Assembly (NCBI RefSeq): GCF_002014825.1
Contig: NZ_MUYU01000015.1
Coordinates: 65,520 to 129,519 of the forward strand
Direction: 5' to 3'
DNA from: Moraxella pluranimalium
GTDB taxonomy: Bacteria; Pseudomonadota; Gammaproteobacteria; Pseudomonadales; Moraxellaceae
DNA: 64,000 nucleotides
The notes beneath the pieces are model-generated. The model searched no databases and was not told the origin of the DNA. It saw only the letters and a program-made list of their open reading frames with translations. This document shows positions 37,903-46,521 of this stretch, in pieces (position 1 is the first letter of the stretch; every line of letters starts with the position of its first letter). The position numbers and the translations under genes are program-made.

Positions 37903-38334
37903 TTAGCGAGTGCGTGGGAAAATCTCGTCCGCACCAAAGAAGTAAGCGATTTCACGCTCAGCAGAAGCTACAGAGTCAGAGCCGTGTGCTGCGTTCTCAT
38001 CGATGCTTACCGCAAAATCTGCACGGATAGTACCAGCAGCAGCTTCTTGTGGGTTGGTCGCACCTAGGATATCACGGTGTGCAAGTACTGCGTTTTCGCC
38101 TTCTAGGACAGATACCACGACTGGGCCTGAAGTCATGAATGCCACTAGGTCAGCAAAGAAACCACGCTCTTTGTGCTCAGCATAGAAGCCTTCTGCTTCT
38201 GCTTGAGTTAGGTGCTTGTATTTCATCGCAACAGGCTTAAGGCCAGCTTTTTCAAAACGAGCAACGATGTCGCCGATGTGGTTTTTGCCAACTGCGTCTG
38301 GCTTGATGATAGATAAAGTACGTTCGATAGCCAT
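37903..38334 (-). CDS. ndk: Nucleoside diphosphate kinase
   Basis: The 143-residue enzyme transfers phosphate from ATP to NDPs through the phosphohistidine H117 in ENAAHGSDS. The N-terminal [15 protein letters not shown] and the DFA...HGSD signature are fully conserved and the length is standard. It has a clear terminator, so it is separate from rlmN, though ndk-rlmN adjacency is common in relatives. Confidence 0.98.
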   Translation of the reverse strand: MAIERTLSIIKPDAVGKNHIGDIVARFEKAGLKPVAMKYKHLTQAEAEGFYAEHKERGFFADLVAFMTSGPVVVSVLEGENAVLAHRDILGATNPQEAAAGTIRADFAVSIDENAAHGSDSVASAEREIAYFFGADEIFPRTR

Positions 38335-38838
38335 GGGAATATCCTTGATTGCTAATGGTTAAGGGAAAAATAAGTTGTGATGATTATACCAATTTTTTGG
38401 GCAATTTACAGCCTTTTACCAAAAAATATTTGCATTATTATTACTTATTAATCATACATTAATAGTAAGAATGTTATATTATACAATTATTCTTTGAAAT
38501 AAAAACTTAGTATTCCGCCTTTGCATGAAATAATTTTGTACAAATTTATGGTTTGTCTAGACAAAATAAGTGTAGCAATGTTCACTAGATTATGCTAGTA
38601 TTGCCACGTTATTAACATACTTGTTGTATTTGCTTGACGGTTAATATCGATGAGTGCCTAGCGGTTTGGACGTTCATCACCTTGCCCTATCCATGATAAG
38701 ATATTGATTTATTTGATGTAATTTACTTCTTAAGTATAGGCAGTACCGATATGTTTAATAATAAGCGATAATGATTATCTCTTTTTTAGTTATAACCTAT
38801 GGCAAATTGATTGCCAATGGATTTCATGGAGAAAGGTT
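38335..38838. other. Long divergent regulatory region between ndk and yjcH
   Basis: This 504-bp AT-rich gap has no credible gene. Three dyads stand out: TTTGTACAAA at 38535-38544, the 14-bp perfect palindrome TTTGTCTAGACAAA at 38552-38565, and GATAAT-G-ATTATC at 38767-38779. The first two share TTTGT/ACAAA half-sites. The last matches a Fur-box core and lies just upstream of a TATAAC -10-like sequence (38791-38796). The size suggests heavy regulation of acetate uptake. Confidence 0.6.
38767..38779 (+). promoter_or_regulatory. Candidate Fur box upstream of yjcH-actP
   Basis: GATAAT-G-ATTATC is a perfect 6-1-6 inverted repeat identical to the core of the Fur consensus. It is 60 bp upstream of the yjcH ATG and covers the -35 zone relative to TATAAC at 38791. 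Confidence 0.5.
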
Positions 38839-39177
38839 ATGGATGAGGTTCAAGTCAAGAGAATTCTTGAAAACCCAAAATTTAAAACACTGGTAGCCAA
38901 AAAACGCAATTTAAGCTGGAGCTTAACGGCGTTAATGTTATTTATTTACATTGGCTTTACATTATTAGTGGCATACAACCCTGAATTTCTGCGCACCTCT
39001 ATCTCAGGCGGCGTCATTACTTGGGGTATTCCTTTGGGGATTGGCGTGATTGTCATGTCATTTGTACTATGTGGCGTCTATTCTTTTGTCGCTAACAACT
39101 CATTTGACAAACTCAATCAAGAAGCCATGGATGAGGTTGAAGCAATCACCCACAGCAAAGGAAAAGGAGATGCCTAA
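38839..39177 (+). CDS. yjcH: DUF485 membrane protein YjcH
   Basis: The 112-residue protein has two membrane helices (about residues 27-47 and 62-85) and is of the DUF485 family. It is encoded next to acetate permease genes in many bacteria. Start [10 protein letters not shown] has GGAGAAAGG upstream. The stop overlaps the actP start by one base (TAATG), so translation is coupled. Its role in acetate transport is not well defined. Confidence 0.92.
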   Translation: MDEVQVKRILENPKFKTLVAKKRNLSWSLTALMLFIYIGFTLLVAYNPEFLRTSISGGVITWGIPLGIGVIVMSFVLCGVYSFVANNSFDKLNQEAMDEVEAITHSKGKGDA

Positions 39178-40892
39178 TGAAATTTTCTCACATCAAAGCA
39201 TGGTCGGCACTAGCATTGACCACGCTGATGACCAGCCCAGCATTCGCTGCTGCCCTAGAAGGTGAAGCAGAAAAACAAGCCACCAACTGGACCGCCATCA
39301 TCATGTTCGGTATCTTTGTTGGCTTTACTCTATTCATCACCAAATGGGCTGCCAAGCAAACCACCTCTGCCAAAGATTTCTACACCGCAGGTGGTGGTAT
39401 CTCTGGTTTCCAAAACGGCCTAGCGATTGCTGGTGACTATATGTCAGCGGCGTCATTCCTAGGCATCTCGGCGATGGTATTTGCATCAGGTTATGACGGT
39501 CTTTTGTACTCACTAGGCTTTATGGTGGGTTGGCCAATCGTTCTATTCTTGATTGCTGAGCGTCTGCGTAACCTAGGTAAATACAACCTATCTGACGTAG
39601 TCTCGTTCCGCCTAGACGAAAAACCAGTGCGTACGATGGCTGCCTATAGCTCGCTTGTGGTTGTGGCATTCTATCTCATCGCTCAGATGGTCGGTGCAGG
39701 TCAGCTTATCAAGCTACTATTTGGTTTGGATTATAACATCGCTGTAATCATCGTCGGTCTATTGATGATGGCATATGTTATCTTCGGTGGTATGCTTGCA
39801 ACCACTTGGGTACAAATCATCAAAGCAGTTATGCTGCTATCAGGCGCATCTTTCATGGCATTTATGGTGATGAACCATGTCGGCTTTAGCTTCTCTGAGA
39901 TGTTCTCAAAGTCTATCGATGTCTTTGCACAAGTGCACAACAAAGCACCTGAAGAAGCTGCCAAAATCATGGGCCCAACCAGCCTTGTTAAGACCCCAAT
40001 CGATGCTATCTCATTAGGTCTGGCATTGATGTTCGGTACTGCAGGTCTGCCACACATCTTGATGCGTTTCTTCACTGTATCTGACGCTAAAGAAGCTCGT
40101 AAATCAGTGGTTGTTGCTACAGGTTTCATCGGCTACTTCTACCTATTGACCTTCATCATCGGTTTTGGTGCTATTCTACTTGTTTCACAAAACCCAGCTT
40201 ATATCGATGCAGCGAAAATGGCAGTCAGTGGCAAGCTTGAACTGCTTGGCGGTAACAACATGGCAGCGATTCACCTAAGTCATGCTGTCGGTGGTGACTT
40301 GTTCTTAGGCTTTATCTCAGCTGTGGCATTTGCAACCATCTTGGCGGTTGTTGCTGGTCTAACACTATCTGGCGCATCAGCCATCTCGCATGACCTATAT
40401 GCTAACGTTTATCGCAAAGGCAAAACCACCCCAGAATCTGAGCTAAAAATGTCAAAAATCGCCACTCTTGGCCTGGCAATCCTAGCGATGGTATTGGGTA
40501 TCTTGTTCGAGAAACAAAACGTGGCATTCATGGTTGGTCTAGCATTCGCTGTTGCAGCTTCTGCTAACTTCCCAGTACTAGTACTATCTATGTTCTGGAA
40601 AGGTTTGACTACTCGTGGTGCGGTCATTGGTGGCTTTGCTGGTCTAATCAGTGCAGTTATCCTAATCGGTCTAACCAAAGCAGTTTGGGTAGATACACTA
40701 GGTCTAGGCACTGAGCCTGTCATCAACATGAGCAACCCTGCAATCTTCTCAATGGCATTGTCATTCATCTGCGCATGGTTCTTCTCAGTGACTGATAAAT
40801 CAGCTCGTGCTGCTGCTGAGAAAAAAGCATTTGACCAACAGTTTGTTCGCTCTATGACTGGTATCGGTATCTCTGGTGCATCTGACCACTAA
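39177..40892 (+). CDS. actP: Cation/acetate symporter
   Basis: The 571-residue sodium:solute symporter has a signal-like N-terminus (AFA at about residue 24), then about 13 helices. Motifs [20 protein letters not shown] (about 65-84) and [15 protein letters not shown] (about 287) are ActP marks. It imports acetate and other short monocarboxylates. GC content and codon choice suggest high expression. A terminator follows at 40913. An acs gene, often upstream, is not present. Confidence 0.95.
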   Translation: MKFSHIKAWSALALTTLMTSPAFAAALEGEAEKQATNWTAIIMFGIFVGFTLFITKWAAKQTTSAKDFYTAGGGISGFQNGLAIAGDYMSAASFLGISAMVFASGYDGLLYSLGFMVGWPIVLFLIAERLRNLGKYNLSDVVSFRLDEKPVRTMAAYSSLVVVAFYLIAQMVGAGQLIKLLFGLDYNIAVIIVGLLMMAYVIFGGMLATTWVQIIKAVMLLSGASFMAFMVMNHVGFSFSEMFSKSIDVFAQVHNKAPEEAAKIMGPTSLVKTPIDAISLGLALMFGTAGLPHILMRFFTVSDAKEARKSVVVATGFIGYFYLLTFIIGFGAILLVSQNPAYIDAAKMAVSGKLELLGGNNMAAIHLSHAVGGDLFLGFISAVAFATILAVVAGLTLSGASAISHDLYANVYRKGKTTPESELKMSKIATLGLAILAMVLGILFEKQNVAFMVGLAFAVAASANFPVLVLSMFWKGLTTRGAVIGGFAGLISAVILIGLTKAVWVDTLGLGTEPVINMSNPAIFSMALSFICAWFFSVTDKSARAAAEKKAFDQQFVRSMTGIGISGASDH

Positions 40893-40912
40893 TTGATAAC
40901 CGACCAAACACC

Positions 40913-40940
40913 AAAAGCTCTCGATGATTCGGGGGCTTTT
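40913..40940 (+). terminator. Terminator after actP
   Basis: An 11-bp stem (40913-40923 with 40930-40940) with two wobbles and a 6-base loop ends in TTTTGTTTT. Confidence 0.8.
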
Positions 40941-40980
40941 GTTTTGTGCCTTTTTCATGGCTATCTGATGCATTTCACGC

Positions 40981-40986
40981 TATAAT
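40981..40986 (+). promoter_or_regulatory. -10 element of the MFS (mdtH-like) gene
   Basis: A perfect TATAAT lies 27 bases upstream of the ATG at 41013. This favours that start over an in-frame GTG at 40989, which would fall at the likely transcription start. No good -35 is seen. Confidence 0.5.
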
Positions 40987-41012
40987 GGGTGTTTTTTTGC
41001 CCACTTCCTGCC

Positions 41013-42224
41013 ATGCATTTACCCAAGTCGCTCACCCGCCACCCTGCTGTCGCCAATTTTAACCAAACCGTTTGGGCGATGCTCTCAGGCAGTTTTGTGG
41101 TGCGTATCAGCTACTTTATGTCGTGGCCATTTTTGATTATCGTGCTCAATAATAACCCCAGCGCATCTGCAATGGGCGTGGGGATTATTTTGGGATTTTC
41201 GGCAGGTGTTGCGGCATTATCGGCGGTCTATGTCGGCTATTTGGCGGATAAATTTGGCGAAAAGCCCCTGTTGATGACAGGCTGTCTCGTTGGCATGGTG
41301 TGCTATGTGCTATTGCCCTTTGCTAGTAGCTTTTGGCAGTATTTTGCCATCATGGCACTACTTGGGCTTGTGCGTCCGCTCGTCGAAGTCGTCGGCAAGA
41401 CCATCATGTGCAATCAGCTTGCCAAGCCATCAGATCGTGAAACCGCACTGTATATCCGCTATTTTTTGATCAATGTTGCTGGTGCTATCGGGCCACTGCT
41501 TGGGCTGTGGGTGGGACTTCGCCATGCCGATAGCTTATTTACGCTCACAGGCATTGCTTATTTTTGCTTTTGTATTTGGATTTATCGTCTGATTAGTAGC
41601 ACGCGCCATGTGCGTACAGAAGCCTTGCCAAACTTTAAAAGCACGCTCAATGTCATCCGCCAAGATTTGCTGTTTTTGACCTTGCTTATTGCCATCTTTT
41701 TGATTCTTATCGTCTATTCACAGGCGAGCGCTACCGTGCCGCAGCTGATCACTGCACTCATGGGTGATGATGCAGCACAGCTGATTGTGCTTTTGACTGT
41801 GGTGAACTGCATGACGGTCGTCGTGCTACAATTTCCATTATTAAAATTATTCAGACGACTACACATCAGTGCTCGCACGCAGATTGGGCTTGCGTGCTTA
41901 TTGTCTGCACAAGTCTTATTCCTACTGATGGATCAGCAGTCGATATTGGCGTGGGCGGTGGCGTTTTTTGTATTTAGCCTTGCTGAAGTCATCGTCATCC
42001 CCACCATCAGCGTGCATATTGATAGCTTTGCAAGGCCCGGTTTGCGTGGCAGTTATTTTGGGGCTGCAGCATTTAGTGAACTTGGCAATGCTTTAGGCCC
42101 GATGTTCGGCGCTTTTATGATTAGCCAATTTTCAGATACGCATTATTTTGTGGCGACGACGACAATCTGCGTGATTTTGATGATGATTTATGGCGTGATT
42201 TGGTATAAGCAAACAAAATATTAG
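41013..42224 (+). CDS. MFS transporter, MdtH-like
   Basis: The 403-residue protein has 12 predicted helices. Loop 2-3 carries YLADKFGEKPLLMTG (motif A-like). The overall pattern (FVVRISYFMSWPF near the N-terminus, LNVAGAIGPLLG-like helix 5) resembles MdtH-type multidrug exporters. Start at 41013 is chosen from promoter position, though no clear ribosome-binding site is visible. Substrate unknown. Confidence 0.8.
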   Translation: MHLPKSLTRHPAVANFNQTVWAMLSGSFVVRISYFMSWPFLIIVLNNNPSASAMGVGIILGFSAGVAALSAVYVGYLADKFGEKPLLMTGCLVGMVCYVLLPFASSFWQYFAIMALLGLVRPLVEVVGKTIMCNQLAKPSDRETALYIRYFLINVAGAIGPLLGLWVGLRHADSLFTLTGIAYFCFCIWIYRLISSTRHVRTEALPNFKSTLNVIRQDLLFLTLLIAIFLILIVYSQASATVPQLITALMGDDAAQLIVLLTVVNCMTVVVLQFPLLKLFRRLHISARTQIGLACLLSAQVLFLLMDQQSILAWAVAFFVFSLAEVIVIPTISVHIDSFARPGLRGSYFGAAAFSELGNALGPMFGAFMISQFSDTHYFVATTTICVILMMIYGVIWYKQTKY

Positions 42225-42245
42225 CAAGCATTTATCGGTCGGATT

Positions 42246-42254
42246 TGGTATAAT
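42246..42254 (+). promoter_or_regulatory. Extended -10 promoter of ychF
   Basis: TGGTATAAT has both the TATAAT hexamer and the TGn extension, which compensates for lack of a -35. It lies 56 bases upstream of the ychF ATG. Confidence 0.6.
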
Positions 42255-42309
42255 AGATAGATTATATTTTTGACCTTTTTAACTTATTAACCATCAAAAA
42301 GAGAGTATC

Positions 42310-43401
42310 ATGGGCTTTAACTGTGGCATCGTCGGCCTGCCAAATGTCGGCAAATCAACCCTTTTTAACGCACTGACCAAAGCAGGTATCGCAGCGGAAA
42401 ACTTCCCATTTTGTACCAAAGACCCAAACACGGGTATCGTCCCTGTGCCTGACCCACGCCTAAAAGCATTGGCAAAAATCGTCAATCCTGAACGCACCAT
42501 CCCAACCAGTATGGAGTTTGTGGACATCGCAGGCTTGGTCGCAGGCGCATCAAAGGGCGAAGGCATGGGCAACCAATTCCTTGCCAATATCCGTGAAACT
42601 GACGCCATCGCTCATGTGGTGCGCTGTTTTGATGATGATAATGTCATCCATGTCGATGGCCGTGTCAATCCACTATCAGACATCGAGACCATCAACACCG
42701 AGCTTGCTCTAGCTGACCTAGATGCCGTCACTCGCGCCATCACCAACCTAAACAAAAAAGCCAAAGGCGGTGATAAAGACGCACAAGCTGCCCTAGCTGT
42801 CTTTCAAAAAATCGAGCCATTCTTGGCAGATGGTAAGCCTGCCCGCCTAGCAGGTCTGGATGACGATGAGAAAAAACTCATCAAAAGCTATGGCCTAATC
42901 ACCCTAAAACCTGTGATGTACATCGCCAATGTGTCAGAAGATGGCTTTGAAAATAACCCATATCTGGACCAAGTGCGTGAATTTGCCGCCAGCGAAGATG
43001 CCATCGTCGTGCCACTGTGCAACCAAATCGAAGCGGAAATCGCCCTACTTGATGAAGCGGACAAGGCGGAGTTTCTTGAGAGTCTTGGCATGGAAGAAGC
43101 GGGACTTGACCGTGTGATTCGTGCAGGTTATGAACTACTGAATCTGCAAACTTACTTCACCGCTGGTGTCAAAGAAGTGCGTGCTTGGACGGTGAAAGTT
43201 GGCGCAACTGCCCCTGAAGCAGCTGGCGTGATTCATACCGACTTTGAGCGTGGCTTTATCCGTGCTGAAGTGATTGCTTATGATGACTTTATCGAGCATG
43301 GTGGCGAAAAAGGTGCTGCTGCCGCTGGTAAATCTCGCTTAGAAGGCAAAACTTATATCGTCCAAGATGGCGATGTGATGCACTTTAGATTCAATGTCTA
43401 A
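42310..43401 (+). CDS. ychF: Redox-regulated ATPase YchF (Obg family)
   Basis: The 363-residue P-loop protein has G1 GLPNVGKST (residues 9-17), [14 protein letters not shown] (G3), and the non-canonical G4 NVSED (about residue 203) that gives ATP over GTP preference. The C-terminal TGS domain ends [16 protein letters not shown]. YchF binds ribosomes and modulates oxidative stress responses. GAGAG precedes the ATG. Single gene. Confidence 0.97.
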   Translation: MGFNCGIVGLPNVGKSTLFNALTKAGIAAENFPFCTKDPNTGIVPVPDPRLKALAKIVNPERTIPTSMEFVDIAGLVAGASKGEGMGNQFLANIRETDAIAHVVRCFDDDNVIHVDGRVNPLSDIETINTELALADLDAVTRAITNLNKKAKGGDKDAQAALAVFQKIEPFLADGKPARLAGLDDDEKKLIKSYGLITLKPVMYIANVSEDGFENNPYLDQVREFAASEDAIVVPLCNQIEAEIALLDEADKAEFLESLGMEEAGLDRVIRAGYELLNLQTYFTAGVKEVRAWTVKVGATAPEAAGVIHTDFERGFIRAEVIAYDDFIEHGGEKGAAAAGKSRLEGKTYIVQDGDVMHFRFNV

Positions 43402-43414
43402 TAATCACAAACTC

Positions 43415-43449
43415 AATCAGCCAATGCTTATGTATTGGCTGATTTTTTT
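43415..43449 (+). terminator. Terminator after ychF
   Basis: An 11-bp perfect stem (AATCAGCCAAT with its complement) and 8-base loop are followed by TTTTT. Confidence 0.88.
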
Positions 43450-43451
43450 AA

Positions 43452-43481
43452 TTGAAAATCATTTCGATTTTGGGTTATACT
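43452..43481 (+). promoter_or_regulatory. Promoter of the His-rich lipoprotein gene
   Basis: TTGAAA (43452-43457) and TATACT (43476-43481) are 18 bp apart, 31 bp upstream of the ATG at 43513, which has AAGGAG as ribosome-binding site. Confidence 0.55.
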
Positions 43482-43512
43482 ATTTCGGTTATCCACATCA
43501 AGGAGCTGTATC

Positions 43513-44049
43513 ATGAAACAAAAACTACTCATCGCAAGTATCATTGCCACACTTGGACTAAGCGCCTGTTCACAACCAAGCGAACAGCCAACTGCCGAAA
43601 CCAAAACTGAAACCGCCCAAAGCACAAGCACTGACACCAAGACAGCCGACACCGCTCAAGCACCAGCCACAGAAGGTGAAACGGCACAAGCTGACCATGC
43701 AGAACACAATCACGAAGGTGATGACCACAAGGGGCATGATCACGAAGGTCATGATCACGGCGACCACGCAGGGCACGACCATATGCACGTCGAAGGTGAT
43801 GCATATCAATGTGGCGACAAGACTGTACATATCGTCGTCCATGACCACGAAGGTGAAATCGAAGCCCATCTGACCGATGACAGCATCGTCTATGATCTCA
43901 ACCAAGATCCAAACAACAAAAACAACTACACCACCAATGACGGCATTCAAGGTGAAAACAAAGGCATGACACTCACCATTGATGGCGACAAAGCCAAAGT
44001 GGTTGGTAGCGACAATGCCGTGCTACTTGATTGCACCAAAAAGAGCTAA
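43513..44049 (+). CDS. His-rich lipoprotein with MliC-like C-terminal domain
   Basis: The 178-residue lipoprotein has lipobox LSAC with Cys19. Residues about 20-60 are a low-complexity Thr/Ala/Glu/Lys linker. Residues about 61-96 hold 12 histidines alternating with Asp, Glu and Gly (for example HKGHDHEGHDHGDH), a typical metal-chelating run. The last 80 residues (from YQCGDKTV to LLDCTKKS) have two cysteines and a pattern like the MliC lysozyme-inhibitor fold. It may capture or buffer zinc or nickel, or protect against lysozyme; neither is proved. No metal transporter gene adjoins. Confidence 0.75.
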   Translation: MKQKLLIASIIATLGLSACSQPSEQPTAETKTETAQSTSTDTKTADTAQAPATEGETAQADHAEHNHEGDDHKGHDHEGHDHGDHAGHDHMHVEGDAYQCGDKTVHIVVHDHEGEIEAHLTDDSIVYDLNQDPNNKNNYTTNDGIQGENKGMTLTIDGDKAKVVGSDNAVLLDCTKKS

Positions 44050-44081
44050 TCTGTGGTTATTCTCCATTGATTATACTTACC

Positions 44082-44111
44082 AAATCCACTTGCTTGCAGG
44101 TGGATTTTTTT
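44082..44111 (+). terminator. Terminator after the His-rich lipoprotein gene
   Basis: AAATCCACTTGC pairs with GCAGGTGGATTT (one wobble), followed by TTTT. Confidence 0.8.
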
Positions 44112-44254
44112 ATTTATCCAATCAAAACGGCACGATTGCAACACTTGTAAACAATTTTTAGCACAAAAAATCATCATCTTAGGCTTTATCACTTGCAACT
44201 GTGTGGCTTTTTGTCGATAATATACAGTCATTCACTCAATTTTATGGACAAACC

Positions 44255-44971
44255 ATGAGCGTCGAAAAATCCACCAATCGTGAACAAAAAAAACGCCAAA
44301 CACGCCAAGCATTTTTTAATGCGGTACTTGATCTGTGTATGAGCGGTCAGGGCTACAGCTCAATCAGCTTACGCCAAGTTACCCGTGAAGTTGGTGTCGT
44401 GCCGACAGCATTTTATCGACATTTTGATGACATGGAAAGCCTTGGTAAGGCATTGGTCGAAGATGAGCTAGGTAGCGCCCTTGCCATGTTGCGTGAACAT
44501 ATGCAACTGGGTCGCAAGCGTAGCTTTGATCGACAAATCGCCAAAAGCGTTCAGCTGTTTTTTAAGGCGGTCAATGCCCAGCCACGCTATTGGCAGTTCA
44601 TCGCATCCGAGCGTTTTGGCGGTTCTGAAGCGGTTCGCCGTGCCATCAGCGAGCAGATTGCCACTTTTGCCAAGATTATGAGTGAAGATCTGGGGATGCA
44701 GCCTGCCTTTGAGCACATCAGTATCGAAGATCGCTATTTGCTCGCCGAAACTGGGGTCAATCTGTCGTTCTCATGGATTATTGATTGGCTTGATTTGACC
44801 TATATGCCTGATCTGCTCGATGAAGACGAACGCCCAAGCGTCGATGAGCTTGAAGCCAAAAAACAAGCCATGCTTCATCGCTGTACTCGTCAAATGCAAA
44901 TGGTGCTGTACGGGGCGTATAATTGGAAATCAAGCGAAGAAACCTTGCTTGATGAGCAAATCAAAAATTAA
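44255..44971 (+). CDS. TetR family regulator, FabR-like
   Basis: The 238-residue protein has an N-terminal TetR HTH (about residues 12-60) with SLRQVTREVGVVPTAFYRHF, near-identical in pattern to FabR/DesT regulators ([20 protein letters not shown]). Those sense acyl-CoA or acyl-ACP and repress unsaturated fatty acid genes. The C-terminal body also follows FabR (ERFGGSEAVRRAI, GAYNW near the end). The start at 44255 (MSVEKS) fits the family better than the upstream extension. No fatty acid gene is adjacent, so it likely acts in trans. Confidence 0.82.
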   Translation: MSVEKSTNREQKKRQTRQAFFNAVLDLCMSGQGYSSISLRQVTREVGVVPTAFYRHFDDMESLGKALVEDELGSALAMLREHMQLGRKRSFDRQIAKSVQLFFKAVNAQPRYWQFIASERFGGSEAVRRAISEQIATFAKIMSEDLGMQPAFEHISIEDRYLLAETGVNLSFSWIIDWLDLTYMPDLLDEDERPSVDELEAKKQAMLHRCTRQMQMVLYGAYNWKSSEETLLDEQIKN

Positions 44972-45016
44972 ATCGATGGCAAGAGTGTCATTAAATACAA
45001 TTATCAAAGCCAATCA

Positions 45017-45055
45017 TTGATAAAATCGTAAGATTTTTACTTGCTATTTTATCAA
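45017..45055. repeat. 10-bp inverted repeat between fabR-like gene and xthA
   Basis: TTGATAAAAT (45017-45026) and ATTTTATCAA (45046-45055) are perfect complements around a 19-base loop. It lies just ahead of the GC-rich terminator at 45071. Confidence 0.6.
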
Positions 45056-45070
45056 GTTCCAAGTAGCATG

Positions 45071-45099
45071 GGGCGAGTTTTCGCCCTTTTTGTTTTTTT
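45071..45099 (+). terminator. Terminator hairpin abutting the xthA start
   Basis: GGGCGA-GTTT-TCGCCC is followed by TTTTTGTTTTTTT. Its U-tract ends two bases before the apparent xthA ATG at 45102. Confidence 0.85.
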
Positions 45100-45101
45100 A
45101 G

Positions 45102-46160
45102 ATGATTATGACTGTTAAATCCATTTTAAATAAACCCAAATCAATTTTAAATACCAAGCCATCCACCCAAACCACTTCAGAAGCTAAGTCCAAAGCTGAG
45201 CCATCAGTCGCACCACCTGCGACCAACACCATCAAGCCCAAACGCATCGCCAAATCCGCCACCACAGGCGCACCAAAGGCAACAGGCGTAACGCCAAGCT
45301 TTGATGTCAAGCCCAATGATGTCGTACCCACCAAAGCCATCTATGACAATCCCGCCAAAGTGCTGCGTGTCATCTCCATCAATGTCAATGGACTACGCTC
45401 TGCTGATAAAAAAGGCTTTTTTGAGTGGTTAGCCACATCCGATGCCGATGTCGTGTGCATCCAAGAAGCCCGCATCACCCATGAGCAGTGGACGGATAAA
45501 TTTCGCCCCGATGGTTGGCACACACATCTATTCCCTGCCGAGCGCGCAGGCTATGCAGGCACGGCGATTTATAGCCGATTGCCCTTTGTGTCGGTCATAG
45601 ATGGCTTAGGTTTTGAGCTTGCTGATAGTCAAGGACGCTTTATCACGGCTGAATTTGACTTATCATCGCATGGCATTGATACACCCGTACACATCGCATC
45701 GCTGTACTTGCCATCAGGCTCATCAGGCGATGACGCCCAAGCCCGCAAAGATCATTTCCTAGAACAATACCGCCACATCCTAAAGGCATGGCGTGATGCC
45801 AACAAATCCATCATCGTCTGTGGCGACTATAATATCGTGCACAAGCGTATCGACATCAAAAACTGGTCAGGCAACCAAAAAGCATCCGGCTGCCTGCCAC
45901 ATGAGCGAGCTTGGCTTGATCATATCTATGATGAGCTTGGCTATGTCGATACTTTTCGTGTCGTACGCCATGATGCTGACATCTATTCATGGTGGTCAAA
46001 TCGAGGTCAAGCCCGTGCCAAGAATGTCGGGTGGCGTATCGATTATCAAGCCTGCTCACCAGATTGGCGTGATCGCACCGTCAATGCTTGGGTGTATAAA
46101 GATCAATGGTTTAGCGACCATGCGCCGGTGATTATTGATTATTTATTAAGCAGTGAATAG
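45102..46160 (+). CDS. xthA: Exodeoxyribonuclease III with N-terminal extension
   Basis: The last about 265 residues (from VLRVISINVNGLRS, residue 87) form a complete ExoIII/APE1 domain: N94, E122 (CIQEAR), the YLPSG and GDYNIVH segments, and the closing SDHAPV. The enzyme repairs abasic sites and 3' blocks. Ahead of it lie about 85 residues rich in Lys, Thr, Pro and Ser, likely disordered. The ATG at 45102 has no ribosome-binding site and follows a terminator. A GTG at about 45360 (VLRVIS) would give a standard-length protein. The extension's open frame of 255 bases argues that it may be real. Confidence 0.88.
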   Translation: MIMTVKSILNKPKSILNTKPSTQTTSEAKSKAEPSVAPPATNTIKPKRIAKSATTGAPKATGVTPSFDVKPNDVVPTKAIYDNPAKVLRVISINVNGLRSADKKGFFEWLATSDADVVCIQEARITHEQWTDKFRPDGWHTHLFPAERAGYAGTAIYSRLPFVSVIDGLGFELADSQGRFITAEFDLSSHGIDTPVHIASLYLPSGSSGDDAQARKDHFLEQYRHILKAWRDANKSIIVCGDYNIVHKRIDIKNWSGNQKASGCLPHERAWLDHIYDELGYVDTFRVVRHDADIYSWWSNRGQARAKNVGWRIDYQACSPDWRDRTVNAWVYKDQWFSDHAPVIIDYLLSSE

Positions 46161-46521
46161 ATGTATTTTTATTCTTTGCATACAATTCTAGCTATCCACG
46201 ATAAGGCGTTCTTAGTAACGCCTTTTATTTTATTTGATAAAAACTGGTTGTATCGATGATTTGTATTAATGATATTATCAATTTGTATAGAATAATTTTG
46301 TAAAATAACCTTCCAAAGGTGGCATTTTACAACTGATATCATCTATCAAATGTTACAATAAGCTTACAAAATTTGTCTATAAATCATTAAACATTGCTTG
46401 CATTCGTCCAAATTTTCGATTATTTTAAATAATACGGTGAATTTGTTTTACCGTTGAGCGGTTATTTTGCAGTGATGTTTTTTTGTTTGACCGCTCAGAC
46501 TTGTTGTTATAAGGAAATATA
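46161..46521 (+). other. xthA-gltI intergenic region with leader inverted repeat
   Basis: This 361-bp gap begins with the xthA terminator (46203-46224). Further on, TGAGCGGT (46455-46462) can pair with ACCGCTCA (46490-46497) around a 27-base loop. The left arm can alternatively pair with ACCG at 46450-46453. The gltI ribosome-binding site AAGGA follows. No clear promoter hexamers or gene were found in the AT-rich middle part. Confidence 0.45.
46203..46226 (+). terminator. Terminator after xthA
   Basis: AAGGCGTT-CTTAGT-AACGCCTT forms an 8-bp perfect stem and continues TTATTTTATTT. Confidence 0.8.
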
